Positions 11,961 to 25,802 of a stretch of DNA of 64,000 nt are shown here, one piece after another (positions within the stretch are counted from its first letter, which is position 1; each line of letters begins with the position of its first letter). Source of the DNA: Marchantia polymorpha subsp. ruderalis (lineage: Eukaryota > Streptophyta > Marchantiopsida > Marchantiales > Marchantiaceae); NCBI GenBank assembly GCA_037833965.1, contig AP031355.1, positions 26,623,501 through 26,687,500 on the forward strand, read 5' to 3'. The position numbers and the translations under genes are program-made. The notes under the pieces were generated by a model. It was not told the origin of the DNA, did not search any database, and saw only the letters and a program-made list of their open reading frames with translations.

Positions 11961-14900
11961 TGATACACTGCAGAGAATGAGTCATAGCATACATAATTCC
12001 AAAATCTTTTAACTCTATAAGGAAAAAGGAACCCATTAAAGGCATAAGTGATTGAAAATCATGACAAATACTGTACTTTCTCAATTTTTCCAAAACTTAT
12101 TGGAGCCTTACATTTTCATCCTATGAATATCATTCCACCAATTGCTTCCACGTTTTCTGATCATTATATGATATGATATTCGCCTTAAAATTCAAGAATT
12201 TCTCGATATAGAAATTCTCCATAAAACCTATAAGTCTAAAATGTGAAAATGTCCACTCAATCAATATAATTGCTTCTGCATCTTCATTTAAAATCCTCTC
12301 GTTATTCGTTTTCATCAATTGCATCTATCTTTTCCCAGGTTCTACATTTCGTTTGTTTCCTTCTGTAATTATGCCGCTTGCTCTAAATTTGTTAATAATA
12401 TTGTTTTTGGTGTTGATTTCACATGTAATTATGACTTTCCTACATAACTTGTTCATGGTTATGCATATGGTCTTGATATCATATGAATTTTCTGCTTTGC
12501 TAAAGTATGAGTTTTCCAATGATATTCAGATAGTGTACCTCATCAGAACTTCTTTCCGGTGGTTCAAGACTGGGTCTATACAGAAGCACTCCTTATTTCG
12601 TGATGTTCAAGCTTGGAGAAAATGTACTTGTAAATGGGCACTTTGATACCAGCAAGGATTTAATTGCTCTCAGTGCATCTATCTGCCCGCTGAAGACACT
12701 GATTCTTCAGCGCGATGGCCGGCCTAGTCACACACGGCCACACACGGCCCCCCCCCCCCCCCCCCGATGTACATTCAAGTCCAGCCCTGCTTCGTTAACC
12801 TTGCCTCAATTGTACTTCAGTTTCCTTAGCTCAGCAGATCCAGTCTCTTCGTCACATTCCGACAGCAACAGCTGGTTCCACTTGACACTGCCTTCTTACC
12901 TCTCCAATTTACTCCTCTCCAGTTGAAACACTTCCTTTAATGATGCGATTCTCTGGGTTGTTCTCTGCCCGTTGCATTGGTTGTGTCCCAGATAATGCAC
13001 TTGGTTGTTCACACTCCTCTTTGTATTTTGTTTGGCCTGTAATAATACAAACATGTCTAGTATGAGAAATACCTGAAAGCTTATCTTGACCAATTTCTAT
13101 CTAGATGGTTGTTGATACAGATTGGTTCTACAAGCTTCGGGGAGCAGCATCTCAAAATGGGCAGGACTCTATCTTTGGGAGAAAACGTGCTTGCCTAATG
13201 ACAGCCTGATCCTTCTGCCTTTGACAACGGTCATTTTAGGATGCTGTCGTTTCGATATTTCTCATCTTTTTATCATATTAGAATGATAAAAAGATCAGAT
13301 AAATGAATAAAATTTAAAGTTACAATCACACTATGATCATTTTACAAATATGAATATTACATTCTATTTTTCCAATTGCAATTAATTTTTCATTAAAATA
13401 GTATGTTAAATAAAATTCGATGAAATCTATCTTCATTCAAATTTAAAATTAATGAATTCATATCGAAATCATTCACAATTTTATTCACATGAATATAAGT
13501 AAAACTTATACTTAATACTCAATACTACATAGAATCATAAATTTCTAATACATTGCAACAAATATATTTACAAGTATTTTGTTTCAGTATAAGTTCCAAA
13601 AGTATTTTTTCAATAATTTATAATGAACTTGATAACCAGTATAGTTCTCTGTTTATGGAGGTTTTTAATTAAAAAACCATACTAGGAAAAAATGATATTT
13701 TATATTTTAATTCAATTCAAAATTTAATCGTCTACAACAAAATGTAATTTTTAGATTCATCGTCTGCTTTGAAAATGTATACGTCTCCTTACAATAATTT
13801 TAGATATTTCTTGAACCTTAAATTTACTTCAATCTGTATAATGAGTACTTGGTGAGTTGTTTCAACTATGTTTTGGAGTGACTTTGGCACTGGAATAAAA
13901 AGTTCAGCAAATCTTGGAAACTAATTTGGGAGTTTCACAAAAAACCAAACTAATAGTAATCACGGAGTAAGTAATTCAAGGACAAACCGTATTTAGAATC
14001 AAAGTATTTGCTGTAGGCATATATATAGTTATATTTTTAGATTATTTATTTTTAGCTTTCTTGACCCATTGAAAATTTGATATTATGAAAAAAAAATTAA
14101 TGCAAAGTGCATATCAATCTAATGATGTATGAAATTATATTCATTCTATAGAATCTTGCATTATTTAACTTTACAGTACATCCCCAACACATCCAATAGC
14201 ACTTACATAGTAATAAAACTCTTGAGTGCATGACACTCACATTAATCAAAATGTACCGCACAGATTTTTTCACGTAATTCCTTTTTCCTATTATGGAGAT
14301 CGTTTACATGTTATGCCAAAGTGAATTCAACAAACAGAAGAATAACCTTTGCCATTTCACTAAGTGGAAACTTCTCAATGCCGAGTCCATGCAATAAATA
14401 AAATTCTTAAGTTTTTAAGTTTACCTTAAACTAGTTCATTATATTGTGTATTAGTTCCCGAAAGTAAACACTTACATTTTAGCATATAAAGCTGAGGCTG
14501 AATGATATGAATTTCAATGATACGAAAAAATAAATGCAATTTATTGGTGATGTATCAACTAAAGATTTTCTTCTATTAAGTAGGAAGATCATAAGACACT
14601 ACAAAACTTTCAAGTCTGAGACACTATGATAAAAATGCAACTGCCTTCAATTATCTGGAACTTAGCACAACTTTTTGTCATGATGGGGTAAAGGAAACTG
14701 CCAGCTGTCTCTTGCTGACTCTGAAATTGATATTAGCCTATTCATAAACTTGAGAATTTGAAATGTCAGGGTTCAGAATTAGGACCAGTGTACTCTATAA
14801 GCACCTAAAAGAAAAGGATTCCATGTCGCTTGTCCTCGATTACAGCTCCCTAAGCTTCAAATCAGATTGGGTTAAGGGAATGGGGTTTACTAAATTTGAA

Positions 14901-17900
14901 CAAAGCTCTCCTTCTATGAAATCGATACACAGAAGAGAATGAATCATACCATACATGACCCCAAAATCTATAAACTCTATAATGAAAAATGAACCCAACT
15001 CCATAAGAAATAGAAAATCATGATAAATACTGTATTCAATCAGTTTTTCTGAAATTTATTTGAGCCTTACAATTTCATCCTACGAATATCACTCCACCAA
15101 CTGCTTCCACTTTTTTTTAATCATTATATGATGAGATATTCGTCTCAAAATTCAAGATTTCTAAATATAGACTTTTTCCAAAAAACCTATAAGTCTAGAA
15201 TGTGAAAATGTCCGCTCATTCAGTACAATTGCTACTACGTCTTCATTTGAAATCCTCTCACTATTCGTTTTCATCAATTGCATCTATCTTTTAATAGGTT
15301 CTACATTTCGTTTGTTTCCTTTTGTTATTATGCCTCTTGTTCTAAACTTGTTGATCATTTTGGTTTCGGTGTTGATTTTACATGTAATTATGACTTTCCT
15401 ATATAACTTGTTCATGGTTATGCATATGGTCTTGATATCATATCAATTTTCTACTTTACTAAATTATAAGTTATCCAATGAAATTCAGTTATTGTATCTC
15501 ATGTTACTAGTAATAATGTTCATTTTTCTAAGGACAATTTTGAGTCTTCGATGATTTGGGGTTACACTTTTGTAAGATATTTTTTGTTTCATAGTGTTAT
15601 TGATAAAATTTTGTATATGAAGACAAAGTAATGATTACTTCACAGTTAAGATTTTGACCTGTATATTAACTTGTTTTATAGCCATTGATGATTGCACACA
15701 TTTTTGTTCTATATATTTTTTTCTAATTCTGAAACTTTCTCTCCTTGTGTTTTTCGGTTTAACTATTTTGATTAGATTTTTGTAGGCAGCTAAAGCGGAC
15801 TTTATTTGAGGTTCAACTCCTCAATTAGCTATGAATGATACATACCTTCATTAAATTTTTGAATTTAAAATAAATAAAATATTTTAGGTTTTTATTTTTG
15901 GAAAGAACTATTTTGCTAATAATTATTATTATTGAAAAAATTTGAGTGTTTGTGATTTTAATGTAAAATGTCAAGTCTAACTATGTGTAATTAGATCCTC
16001 TCATTTTTCAAATGATGTTTATCGTGATGATGCATGAAGTACAATGTATTTATTGATTTGAAAATTTTCAGATTAAATAGTTGTATTCATATTTTCAATT
16101 GAAAACTTCATATTTATTTCCATTTTATAAATAATATAGAAAATATATATATATATATAATTTATACATGTACATCTTGGTACATGTATAAATTCTTGAT
16201 ATACATTATACATGTATATCAAAGAATTGGCTGTAGGCATAAATACATAATTATTTTTTAGCTCCCATACCCAACTGAAAATTTGATATCATGAAATATA
16301 CATATTTGTGTTGTAAAGTGCAGATCAATCTTATTATATATTATAGTATATTCATTTAATAACATCTAGCACTTTCTAACATTACAGTACATACCCAACA
16401 AATACAATAGCACTTCGTAGTAATAAGAACTCAGTACATATTTGATGCAAAACTCTCACATTAATTGAACTGTACCGCACAGATTTTTTCATGTAAATCC
16501 TTATTCCTATTATCAAGATTGTAATGCCAAAATCGATTCAAAAAATTGAAGAATGAACTTTGCCATCTCACTAAGTGGAAACTCCCCTTTGCTGAGTCCA
16601 TGCATAAATATAATTCTCAATTTTTCAAGTGTACCTTAAACTAATTCGTCATATTTTGTATTAGTTTCTGAAAGTAAACAATTCCATTTTTGCAGATAAA
16701 GACGAGGCTGAATGATATGAATTTGAATGATACGACAATTTATTTGGATTTCAAATGGATTGCATGTAACTTGTCCTCAATTCCAGCTCCATAAGCTTCA
16801 AATTAGATGGGGTTTATTGAATTTGAACAAAGCTTTCTTCTATGAGATCAATACACTGAAGAGAATGAGTCATACAGTATATAAGAATATACCGAATACC
16901 AAAATCTATATACCCTAGTATGAATAAAATCCCCATTTAATGTATTAGTACTTGAAAATCATAACATCTACTGCACTTTATCAGTTTTTCTGAAACTTAT
17001 TGGAGCCTTACATTTTCATCCTAGGAATTACCCTACACCGATTGCTTTCACGTTATGATAGGAATCATTATATGATATGATATTCACGTTTACCTTCAAG
17101 AATGTCTAAATATAGACTTTTTCCAATTAAACCTATAAGTCTAGAATGTGAAAATGTGCAACCATTCAACATAATTGCTTGTAAATCTTCATTTAAAATC
17201 CTCTCATTATTCGTTTTCATCAATTGCATCTATCTTCTAACAGGTTCGACAATTTGTTTGTTTACTATTGTGATTATGCCTCTTGTTCTAAACTTGTTAA
17301 TAATGTTGGTTTTTTGATTTCACATGTTATTATGACGTTACTATAACTTGTTCATGGTTATGCATATGGTGTTGATATCATATGAGTTTTCTGCTTTGCT
17401 AAATTATGAGTCGTCCAATGTAATTCAGATATTGTACCTCATCTTACTAGTAATACTGTTCATCTTTCTGTGAATAATTTTGAATCTTCGATGATTTGGG
17501 CTACACTGTTATAAGATAATTTGCTTCATAGTGTTATTGATAATTTTTTTTTATCTAAAAACAATCTTATTACTACTTCAAAGTTAAGATTTTGAACTGT
17601 CTTTTAAATTTTTTAAGAGCCATTGAGGATTACACAAATTTTTTATAGATATATTTTTTTCTAGTTTTGAAACTTCACTCCTTGTGTTTGCCGGAATAAC
17701 TATTTTGAGTAGATTTTTGTAGGCAGCTAAAGCGGACTTTATTTGAGATTCAACTCCTCAATTAGCTACTAAAGTTACATACCTTCATAAAATTTCTTAA
17801 TCTGTGATAAGAAAAATACTATATTTTTAATTCTTGAAAATGAATTTTTTTCTGTAAATAATTATTATCTTTGAAAAAGATCAAATTTTAGTAAATTTAA

Positions 17901-18080
17901 ATGTCAAGTCTAACTATGTGTAATTAGATTTTTCTCATTTTTCATATGATGTTTATCAAGATGATGCATGAAGTAAGATTTATAAATTGATTTGTAAATG
18001 TTCACATTAAATAGTTGTATTCACATTTACGATTGAAAACTTCATTTTCATTTTATATTATGTATAATATAAGTTATAAA
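11809..18080. repeat. AT-rich tandem and interspersed duplications
   Basis: A module of about 800 bp occurs at about 11809-12520, 14770-15560 and 16740-17520 in diverged form. It is recognisable by GGAGCCTTACAATTTCATCC-like and GTTCATGGTTATGCATATGG strings. A larger unit is in tandem: about 14005-16150 corresponds to 16216-18080. Between the modules, 12551-14757 is a third copy of the left part of the segmental duplication. Open frames here are short and not conserved as protein. I see no gene. Confidence 0.65.
12551..14757. repeat. Third, partial copy of the duplicated block
   Basis: It aligns with about 23951-25280 and with 1-1210, beginning GGTGGTTCAAGACTGGGTCT and ending near TATTAGCCTATTCAT. 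It has no gene X or peroxidase part attached. It contains an 18-base C homopolymer at 12748-12765. Confidence 0.7.
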
Positions 18081-18190
18081 TATATATGTATATATATATA
18101 TATGTTCCAAAGTCTGTTTATGTATGTTAATTCTGTGTATGTATGCATATGTATGTATGTATGTATATATATATATATATATATATATTC
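18070..18190. repeat. TA / GTAT microsatellite cluster
   Basis: Alternating TA runs and TATG repeats. Confidence 0.8.
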
Positions 18191-19746
18191 CTTTAATTAA
18201 TTATTTTATATTTATTTATTTTTGTGAAGATAAATAACGAATGTTAAATAACGATTTTGCATAGTTTGTATTGCATATCGTTGAAGAAATAACCAAAGAC
18301 TTTCAAAAAAAGACGTATTTCATATACGTCTAGTTTGAATTATGCATTGATTTTTTAACTGTTGATATTCATAAGTATACTGCAGAAGCACTTACACAAG
18401 CCTTCAAATCACAAAAGGACTAGCTGCATAGAAAAGATAGCTTTCTCTCTACAACTATAGAATGTTCAGATATGTATATAAACATATATATGTGACTCAG
18501 ACCTAAACTCATCTACAAGACCCTCAAACTTAAGTTACATGGCGAGGTTAACCCCAAGAGGAGGCTGATTCTAATTCATAGTTAGACTTAACACGTAGAG
18601 GATGAATAACGTCTTTAAATACTATTATCATCATTATATAACACAAGAAAAATGATTGAATCAAGAATATTGCAATGAAATATTTATTATTCTTGAAATT
18701 ATTATATATTTATTAGTGAAAACTTCAACAATTCTAAATGATTAGAAGTCTAATTGAAACAAAAATATTATTAGAATTTTATTCTGATAGATCTGATTTT
18801 ATAAAAAGCACTAGTTTATACAGTGTATTATAATATAGCCAGATAATTATACAATCATGTAGAATAAAAAAACTTAATCTGTGTGATGATATATTAAAAC
18901 CAGAGTTATAATCTCAATTATATTTTTATTGTGTAGAGATTATTCATACAATGAACATACAATTAGATAAATTATTTCACATTTATCAATTGAGTTGGTT
19001 ATATTTAAGATTTCTCAATGCAGTTCACTAACTTAGTATAAAGCTAAAGAACATTATTGAAATAATTTTTCTTGTCCTTAATCGTCTAATGAATAAAAAT
19101 TGGTCACAAGAGATTATCTGGTCTCTTAGGATCATGGAAAAGGCTACCTACGGTCTCTTGCCAGAACATTCCGTGGGGAGGCTGGTTCGATGGCATAATC
19201 TTACTGTCTTGTACTCACGTATTGCGTCAGCATATCCCTTGAATTGCCGACCGCCCATTGTCAGTCGCCGGTCTGCCTGCCGCGAAACCTTACATTCGAT
19301 GGACCTGGTACAAACGATTTCGCCGTGCTCGGACAGGAAGAAGCTTCGTGCAAATGGCCGGCCACAATGCCACACCTATAATCAAGATTCGTATCTTCTA
19401 CTTGCATAACTCTGGACTGCATAAATAAATTCATCGAGCTTATGATGACCGATACTCGTGGGGTGGATGACCACAAGAGACTCTGAAACTAACGGGACAA
19501 CAATGGGTAACTCTCTCCTTCAAAGTTGTTTTGCAATTCTATCAAAACATTTGGCCTTGAGCCACTGCTTGAACCTGAGCACCCGCTGTGCTCTACCACT
19601 CAGAGAGCTGCGTCTCGGCGCCATAGGTGATGAAGAGCCCTCCTTTAGATAATAGATCATCGGTTCTGTGGTCTACTTGGACACCACTTGTTGCGTCGCA
19701 GTTTAGATCACGAGAAGTTGGCTTCAATGCAAGCAACGTCGACACG
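18191..19746. other. Intergenic stretch without a recognised gene
   Basis: 18191-19080 is AT-rich and featureless. 19080-19746 has more balanced composition and short open frames on both strands, none of which I recognise. A peroxidase-derived fragment starts at its right edge. Confidence 0.5.
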
Positions 19747-19945
19747 ACTGACGGCGAGGTTCGCCGAGTCTGTTCAGTCATCAACCAATAAAGAAGCCTT
19801 AATTGGCAAGCTCTCATCATTTTGGAAAGTCAAAAATCTCCAGTGTCAACGTGGTGCTGGGGCGGGAATAAGAGAGCGAAACCTCATTTTTGAGAAGAAG
19901 GCACAGATGATCAGAGATCCCTCTTCCGAGTATAATTGTAGTTCA
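19747..19945 (+). pseudogene. Peroxidase 3' end fragment
   Basis: It matches the last codons and 3' flank of peroxidase 1 (about 9991-10190), from ACTGACGGCGAGG through the stop and AATAAA. The rest of the gene is absent. It keeps the 3' UTR segment that is missing from peroxidase 2, so it derives from a copy like peroxidase 1. Confidence 0.8.
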
Positions 19946-20640
19946 AATTGTAGTTTCGATTTACCTGTTTGTATGGACAATGTTTCGACTAAGTTGGGCC
20001 CACATACTACAAGTTGTGAAGGAAGGCCCCAGCGGGCGCCCATGGAATTGTACATTGCGCACTGGTTTTCTTGAAAGCATTTGTATAAACGCAGCGAGCG
20101 TAATAAAACTCTCACCTCGCCGTACTTTTCCGTGGGACAATGTAAATGGTGGCTCTTCTCTACATATTCAGGTGAGAAGAGGCAAGGTGAACCTGAAATA
20201 GCAAAGTCAGATTGCATAGCAACTTGTTCTCATGTTGGGCTTCGAACCTTGAGAGGACCAAGAAACAAAATACGTCCCGTAGAGTCCTACTCGTGACTGA
20301 AGACTTTGTTCTCACTCGTCAGGTGGAAACTTTGTTGGCAATGAGTTTGTTCCTCAATGAGTCAGCAGTTGGGAATAAATCTATAAAAATCAAGCAAATA
20401 GAAACTGGTAAGAAACATCTTAAGAATTATGCAGTCTAACAAAGATATCACCTTATTTACAATCAACTTAAAGAAGTTGCTAGTATCATGGGAATGGACA
20501 ATCTTTACGGTATTCTCATTGTAACTCATTCATGAGGTGTACGGATTGTGTTATTAGGTCTTATTGGGGAACTTCGTTCAGATGAAATTATGTTCGTCCG
20601 GAGGTTTGTGGTTTATCAAAAGACAGTCTGAAAGAAAATG
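19946..20640. other. Intergenic stretch
   Basis: No gene recognised. It ends at the AAATG target site of the downstream solo LTR. Confidence 0.5.
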
Positions 20641-23600
20641 TGTAATAACCCACTAAAGGCTAAAACTGCAATATAGTGGTAGAAAGGTCGAACCCACAGG
20701 GACAGAGGAACACACAGGGTACAAAGTGTCACATTTAACAGACTATTGAGGAGTTTGAATTCTCAGGCAACTGTCACTCCCAGAAATACTGCAAGTGTCC
20801 ACTCGGAGCGCACTCGGAGGTCGCACAGTGCAGCGTAACACACACACACACACACACACACCTGAAACTACAGAAACACAACCCAGAGATCCGTTAGGAC
20901 CTCTACTTCAGGATTTCAGGGGGAAAGTCTCTCGCGAGCACACTCGGCAAAGCTGCGGGCAGTGACTTCCAACTCCGGCTTTTACAACGCTTCCACTAGC
21001 TTGCTGCTAGTGTAGGAAACCCGGTTTGGACTACCTACTTCGGATCGAAGTCACTCATACGCGGTGAACAACACTCTCAACTCACAAAACGCGCAGAGAA
21101 CACAGGTCCACACTGAAGGATTCACTGTGAAACGTTCCAGTAACACAACAACAGTCTATTGAAGAGTTTGAATTCTCAGGCACTTGTCATTCCCAGAAAT
21201 ACTACAGGGGTTACCCTCAAGGCACCTGCTGCAGCGTAACCTGAATTTACAACCAAGGCTTACACGAAGTAGCAAAACTTCACTTTGGCATTCAGGGGAA
21301 AAATCCCAAGGAGTACAATCAGAAAGAAACACTCGAAGGTGTAGGGGCGAAACTGTTCAAGTATCTAACTAGTCACTGGCTCTGAGCATCGGCAGTCACC
21401 CGCAGGTGCAGTTCCGAACTACTCAAGTCTCTAACCAATGTACTAGCTCTGAACATTCGGCCGAAGGCCTTCAGCTACAAAATGCGGAACGCTAAGTTGT
21501 AACTCCTCGTGCGTGGTGACAGAACTCAAGGACACAAACACGCAAAGGAAATGGGTTCCTGATCTGCACTTCTGATGGGAAAGAACCCCAGGCAAAACGC
21601 CTGGAACTATTTTATACCTTCTAAATCCTAACTAACACTACACTGCACTGCCATGGTGCGAGCCGCAACAGAACCTACACCTGAGGAGTCGGCGGCTGCC
21701 TTCCCCTCTAACTTACAACCTAAATCTAACCCTAACCCTAAATCTGAATCCTAAGCCTACTGTACAGAGCCGCCAGTGCCTTCCCATCCAAGATCTGAGG
21801 CTGAAAATTTGCAGGCAGGCGTGGCCGGCCGAGATCAACGGCCCCACAAAATTTCAGATCCATCCGACCGTCCATCGCAAAGATATGGGCCCCGCAAGAT
21901 CTCTGAACCTAGGCCAAAATTCCTTCTCCAAAATCCGAGGACTGTGGGTTCCACGCGTCCTACACGCAAGCCGCCTACTCGCAGGCCGCCACTGCCACAC
22001 CTGATCATTCTACATTCATGACCACCCGATCCTCGCCGGAGGAAATCTCCTTCCGCGCACCGCCGAATGCGTCCAACCGCCAAAGACGCACTTCCACACC
22101 TTGTCAATCTCTAACAGTCACCCCGACGCCCATAACTCACGGATCCCTGCTTCGTTTGCAACGTTCTTGGGCTCGTTGGAACGAGCGTGTTGTGCTCTTT
22201 CCAACGAGCCCCTAACCAAGTCAAACGGATAAGAATTGAGAAAGTTATCACTGTTTTACTCTTCCGCCGAAGGCCTGCAACCGTCGAAGGCGTCCGTCCG
22301 CGCATCGGACAAACGTCGATCTCCCTACCTCCGAAGGCGGAATTCCCGGAAGCGTAACCCCGAAGGCGAACATCTAGGGCCGAAGGAGAACGTCTACGTA
22401 TCTTCCGATAGTCCTAACTCCCTTAACTCCCATCCGTCCCAGGCGTTCTTGGGCTCGTTGGAACGAGCGTCGCGAGCTCTTTCCAACGAGACCCTAACCA
22501 CCGCAAACCATTAAGAATTGAAAACACTATGTCGATTTTACCCTTCCGCCGAAGGCCTGCCTGTGCACAGGCCGCCTACTTGCAACCCGCCTGTGCACAG
22601 GCGTCCGCGTCCGTCCGCGGCGTAAGCCGCCTCTCTAAGTGTTAACGCCGAAGGCCCCTCTAAATGTTAGCACCAAAGGCCCTCCATATCAGAAACTTCC
22701 GCCGCTTCTAACTCGGTGATGCCTCATCCGTTTCAAGAGATCTTGGTCTCGTTGGAACCAGCTCGTCGAGTTCTTTCCAACGAGACCCGAATCAAGTCAA
22801 ACCGCTAAGAATTGAGAAAGTTATGTTGGTTTTACTCTTCCGCCGAAGGCGTTCGCCTATCCACAGTCCGTCCGCGGCGATGACCTGGCTGTCTGCGGCG
22901 CTGAGCTGTCCGTCCGCTGCGCTGACCTGTCCGTCCGCTGCGCTGACTTGTCCGTCCGCGGCGTTGTCCTGGCCGTCCGCGGCACTGACCTGGCCGTCCG
23001 CGGCGATGACCTGGCGCAGAAGGCGCCGTACACTTTCTACCTCACAAGGCGCATTTCTAGGGCCCAAGGCGGATTTCCCGCCGACGCCGAAGTGCCTGTG
23101 CGCGGGCGGCACGTGTGGAGGTGGCCTGTGCACAGGCGACCTGTGCACAGGCGAACTTCCTTCGTCCGCGCATAGGACAAAACTTTCTTCGCCTGTGCAC
23201 AGGCGGAAAGCTGAGTATCTTGCGACCTTCATAACTCCCGGAATTCTCCTCCGTTCTTGGGCTCGTTAGAATCAGCGCGTCGAGCTCTTTCCAACGAGAC
23301 CCTAACCAAGTCGAGGCGTTGCGCATTGAGAAAGTTATGAGGGTTTCACTCTTCCGCCGAATGCACTCTCCCGTATCGCCGAAGGCGTTGACCCGAAGGC
23401 GTTGACCGAAGGCGTCTACCGCCCAAGGCGCATCTTCCGGCGGTTCTTCCGCCGAAGGCGTACCGCCAAAGTCGCTCTACCGTCGAAGGCCCCCCCCCAT
23501 CAGTAACTTCCGATACTCATAACTCAGTGACCTCTCATCCTTTTCACAAGTTCTTGGTCTCGTTAGAACGAGCGTCGCGAGCTCTTTGCAACAAGACCCG

Positions 23601-23848
23601 AAGCAACTCAAGGCGTTACGAATTGAGAAAGTTATGAGTGATCAACCGCCGAAGGTGCTCGAAGCGGATCCTGCAGCATGAACCGCCCGTTCCGTCCCAA
23701 GCGTCCCACTGTGGCCTAAGCCCAAAACCCCTTGACTGTCCTCGATCCTCTGGTTTCGCGTACCGATTACTATTTACAGCTGCTGCCGCGGTACTTACTA
23801 TTCAAAAATGTTTTAGTTCCGACAAAAAACAAAAAGTGGGTTACCACA
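20641..23848 (-). mobile_element. Short solo LTR without ORF (3208 bp)
   Basis: On the plus strand it starts TGTAATAACCCACTAAAGG and ends GTGGGTTACCACA, flanked by AAATG direct repeats (20636-20640 and 23849-23853). Its first kilobase (R-U5, TATA box at 21607-21616, hairpin before it) matches the other LTRs. The 1045-codon ORF is absent. In its place lies unrelated sequence (about 21650-22140) and a repeat-rich U3. It is a non-autonomous LTR variant or a deletion derivative. Confidence 0.88.
22160..23640. repeat. U3 tandem repeats inside the short LTR
   Basis: A unit of about 90 bp with the dyad CTCGTTGGAA...TTCCAACGAG, followed by AAGAATTGAGAAAGTTAT-like sequence, appears five times (near 22165, 22442, 22740, 23257 and 23545). 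Only one such unit is present in the long LTRs (near 3570-3650 and 50978-51050). Within it, 22866-23010 holds about seven units of a 21-bp repeat (CTGTCCGTCCGCTGCGCTGAC). Copy-number variable U3 repeats of this kind often carry enhancer function; that role is inferred. Confidence 0.75.
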
Positions 23849-25609
23849 AAATGCTAGGTGATTAATATCTCAAATATTCAATTATACAACTAATCATGTA
23901 AGAGGGTAATGTAAATATATTGGTCAAATAAATTTCGTGTTTTGAAATAAACTTTACTGGTGGTTCAAGACTGGGTCTATTGCAGAAGCACTCCTTATTT
24001 CGTGGTGCTCAAGCTTTCAGAAAATGTGCTTATAAATGGGCACTTTTATACCACCACTTTTATATTCACTTGTTCTCAGTGCATCCATCTGCCCGCTAAA
24101 AACACTGATTCTTCAGCGCGATGGCCGGCCTAGTCACACGATCGTTAATCAGCCCTGCTTCGTTGACCTTGCGTCAATTGTTCTTCCGTTTCCTTGGCTC
24201 AGCGTATTCCATTCTCTTCGTCACATTCTGACAGCAACAGCTGGTTCCACTTGACACTGCCTTCTTCTTGCCTCTCCACTTTCCTCCTCTCCAGTTAAAA
24301 CACTTCCTTGCATTATGCGATTCTGTGGGTTGTTCTCTGCCCGTTGGATTGGCTGTGTGTCAGATTGTGTACTTGGTTGTTCACATTCCTCTTTGTATTT
24401 TGTTTGACGTTTGATAACACTACTTCGTCTAGTATGAGAAATACCTGAAAGCTGATCTACACCAATTGGTATCCAGATGGTTGTGGATACAAATTGGTTC
24501 TACAAGCTTCGAGCAGCAGCATCCCAAAGATGGAGAGCAATCCATCTTTGGGAATAAACGTGCTTGCCTAAATGACAGCTTGAAACTTCTGCCTTTGAGA
24601 ATGGTCATTTTAAGATGCGGTCCTTTCGCATTTTATCATCATTTTATAATGACCAAATAACAGATAAAATAGAAATTTAAAGTCACAATAACATTTTTTT
24701 CAATTTCCAAATATAAATATTCAATTTATACCTTTTCAACTGTTATTATTTCTTCATTAATATATTATGTTAAATAAAATTTGATCATATTTGTCTCTAA
24801 TCAAATTTAAATATTTTATTTTAAAATCATTGACATGAGTACAAATAAAATTTATATCAAGAGTCGATACTTTACAGAATACTTTGCAACCAAGATGTAT
24901 ACAAGTATAAAGTTTCAATAGTAATTTGTTAAAAAAATATAATGATCTTGATAACCATTATAGTTCTCTGTCTATGGAAGTTTTTTACTAACATACCATA
25001 TGAGTGAATGATATGAATCAGTACTAAGTTATAGAATAAATAATTTCAGCAAGTAAGCGACAATACATCAGCATTTTACTGGGGATGCAAAAACTAAAGA
25101 TGTCCTTGAATTGAGTAGGAAGATCATAAGACTTTACATACTTTTCATGAATGTGTTACTATGATAAATTTCAACTGCCTTCAATTATCTGAAACTTAGC
25201 ACAACTTTTTGCCATGACGAGGAAATGGAAACTGCCAGCTGTCTCGTGATGACTCTGAAATTAACATTAGCCTATTCATGAACGAGAGGAATATCTCCGA
25301 TGAACAATTCTACGTAAGCGAATCTCGCTCTAAACAGAGAAATTCTATTGACAGACACCTTACCTAAGAAAGTCTCCTCTTGACGAGTCAGAACTAAGCC
25401 TTCTGTTAGTATTATTAATTTTGGGACGTGCTTGGTCTCCTGGTCCTGTCAAGGCTGGAAGCGCAACATGACAACGAATTGCTTTTCAGTCTGACTTTCC
25501 CGTTTCAGGTCGACCTTGCCTCATCTTACCTGACTATCAAGAGAATAGCCAACGATTGAATTGTACCATGAAAAAAAGTACCGCGTGATGAGAGTTTTAT
25601 GTGATGAGA

Positions 25610-25648
<39 letters not shown>

Positions 25649-25802
25649 CCCCTTCCCCCCTCCCGCGTAACTCACTCTTCTTTGATGTCAACGTGGAGCA
25701 CGAGAATCCATACCTTGAAAGTTCGAGTATTCTCAACCAAGCTCCTAGATCTTGCTCAGGTACTTACTTTGGAACCAGTTTGCTAGTATACGTACTCGGC
25801 CA

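Noticed and set aside
21728..21752. Telomere-like CCCTAA repeats in the short LTR
   Set aside because: Only about two adjacent units within other sequence; too short for interstitial telomere DNA.
22866..23010. CRISPR-like array
   Set aside because: Contiguous 21-bp tandem repeats without spacers, inside a plant retrotransposon LTR.
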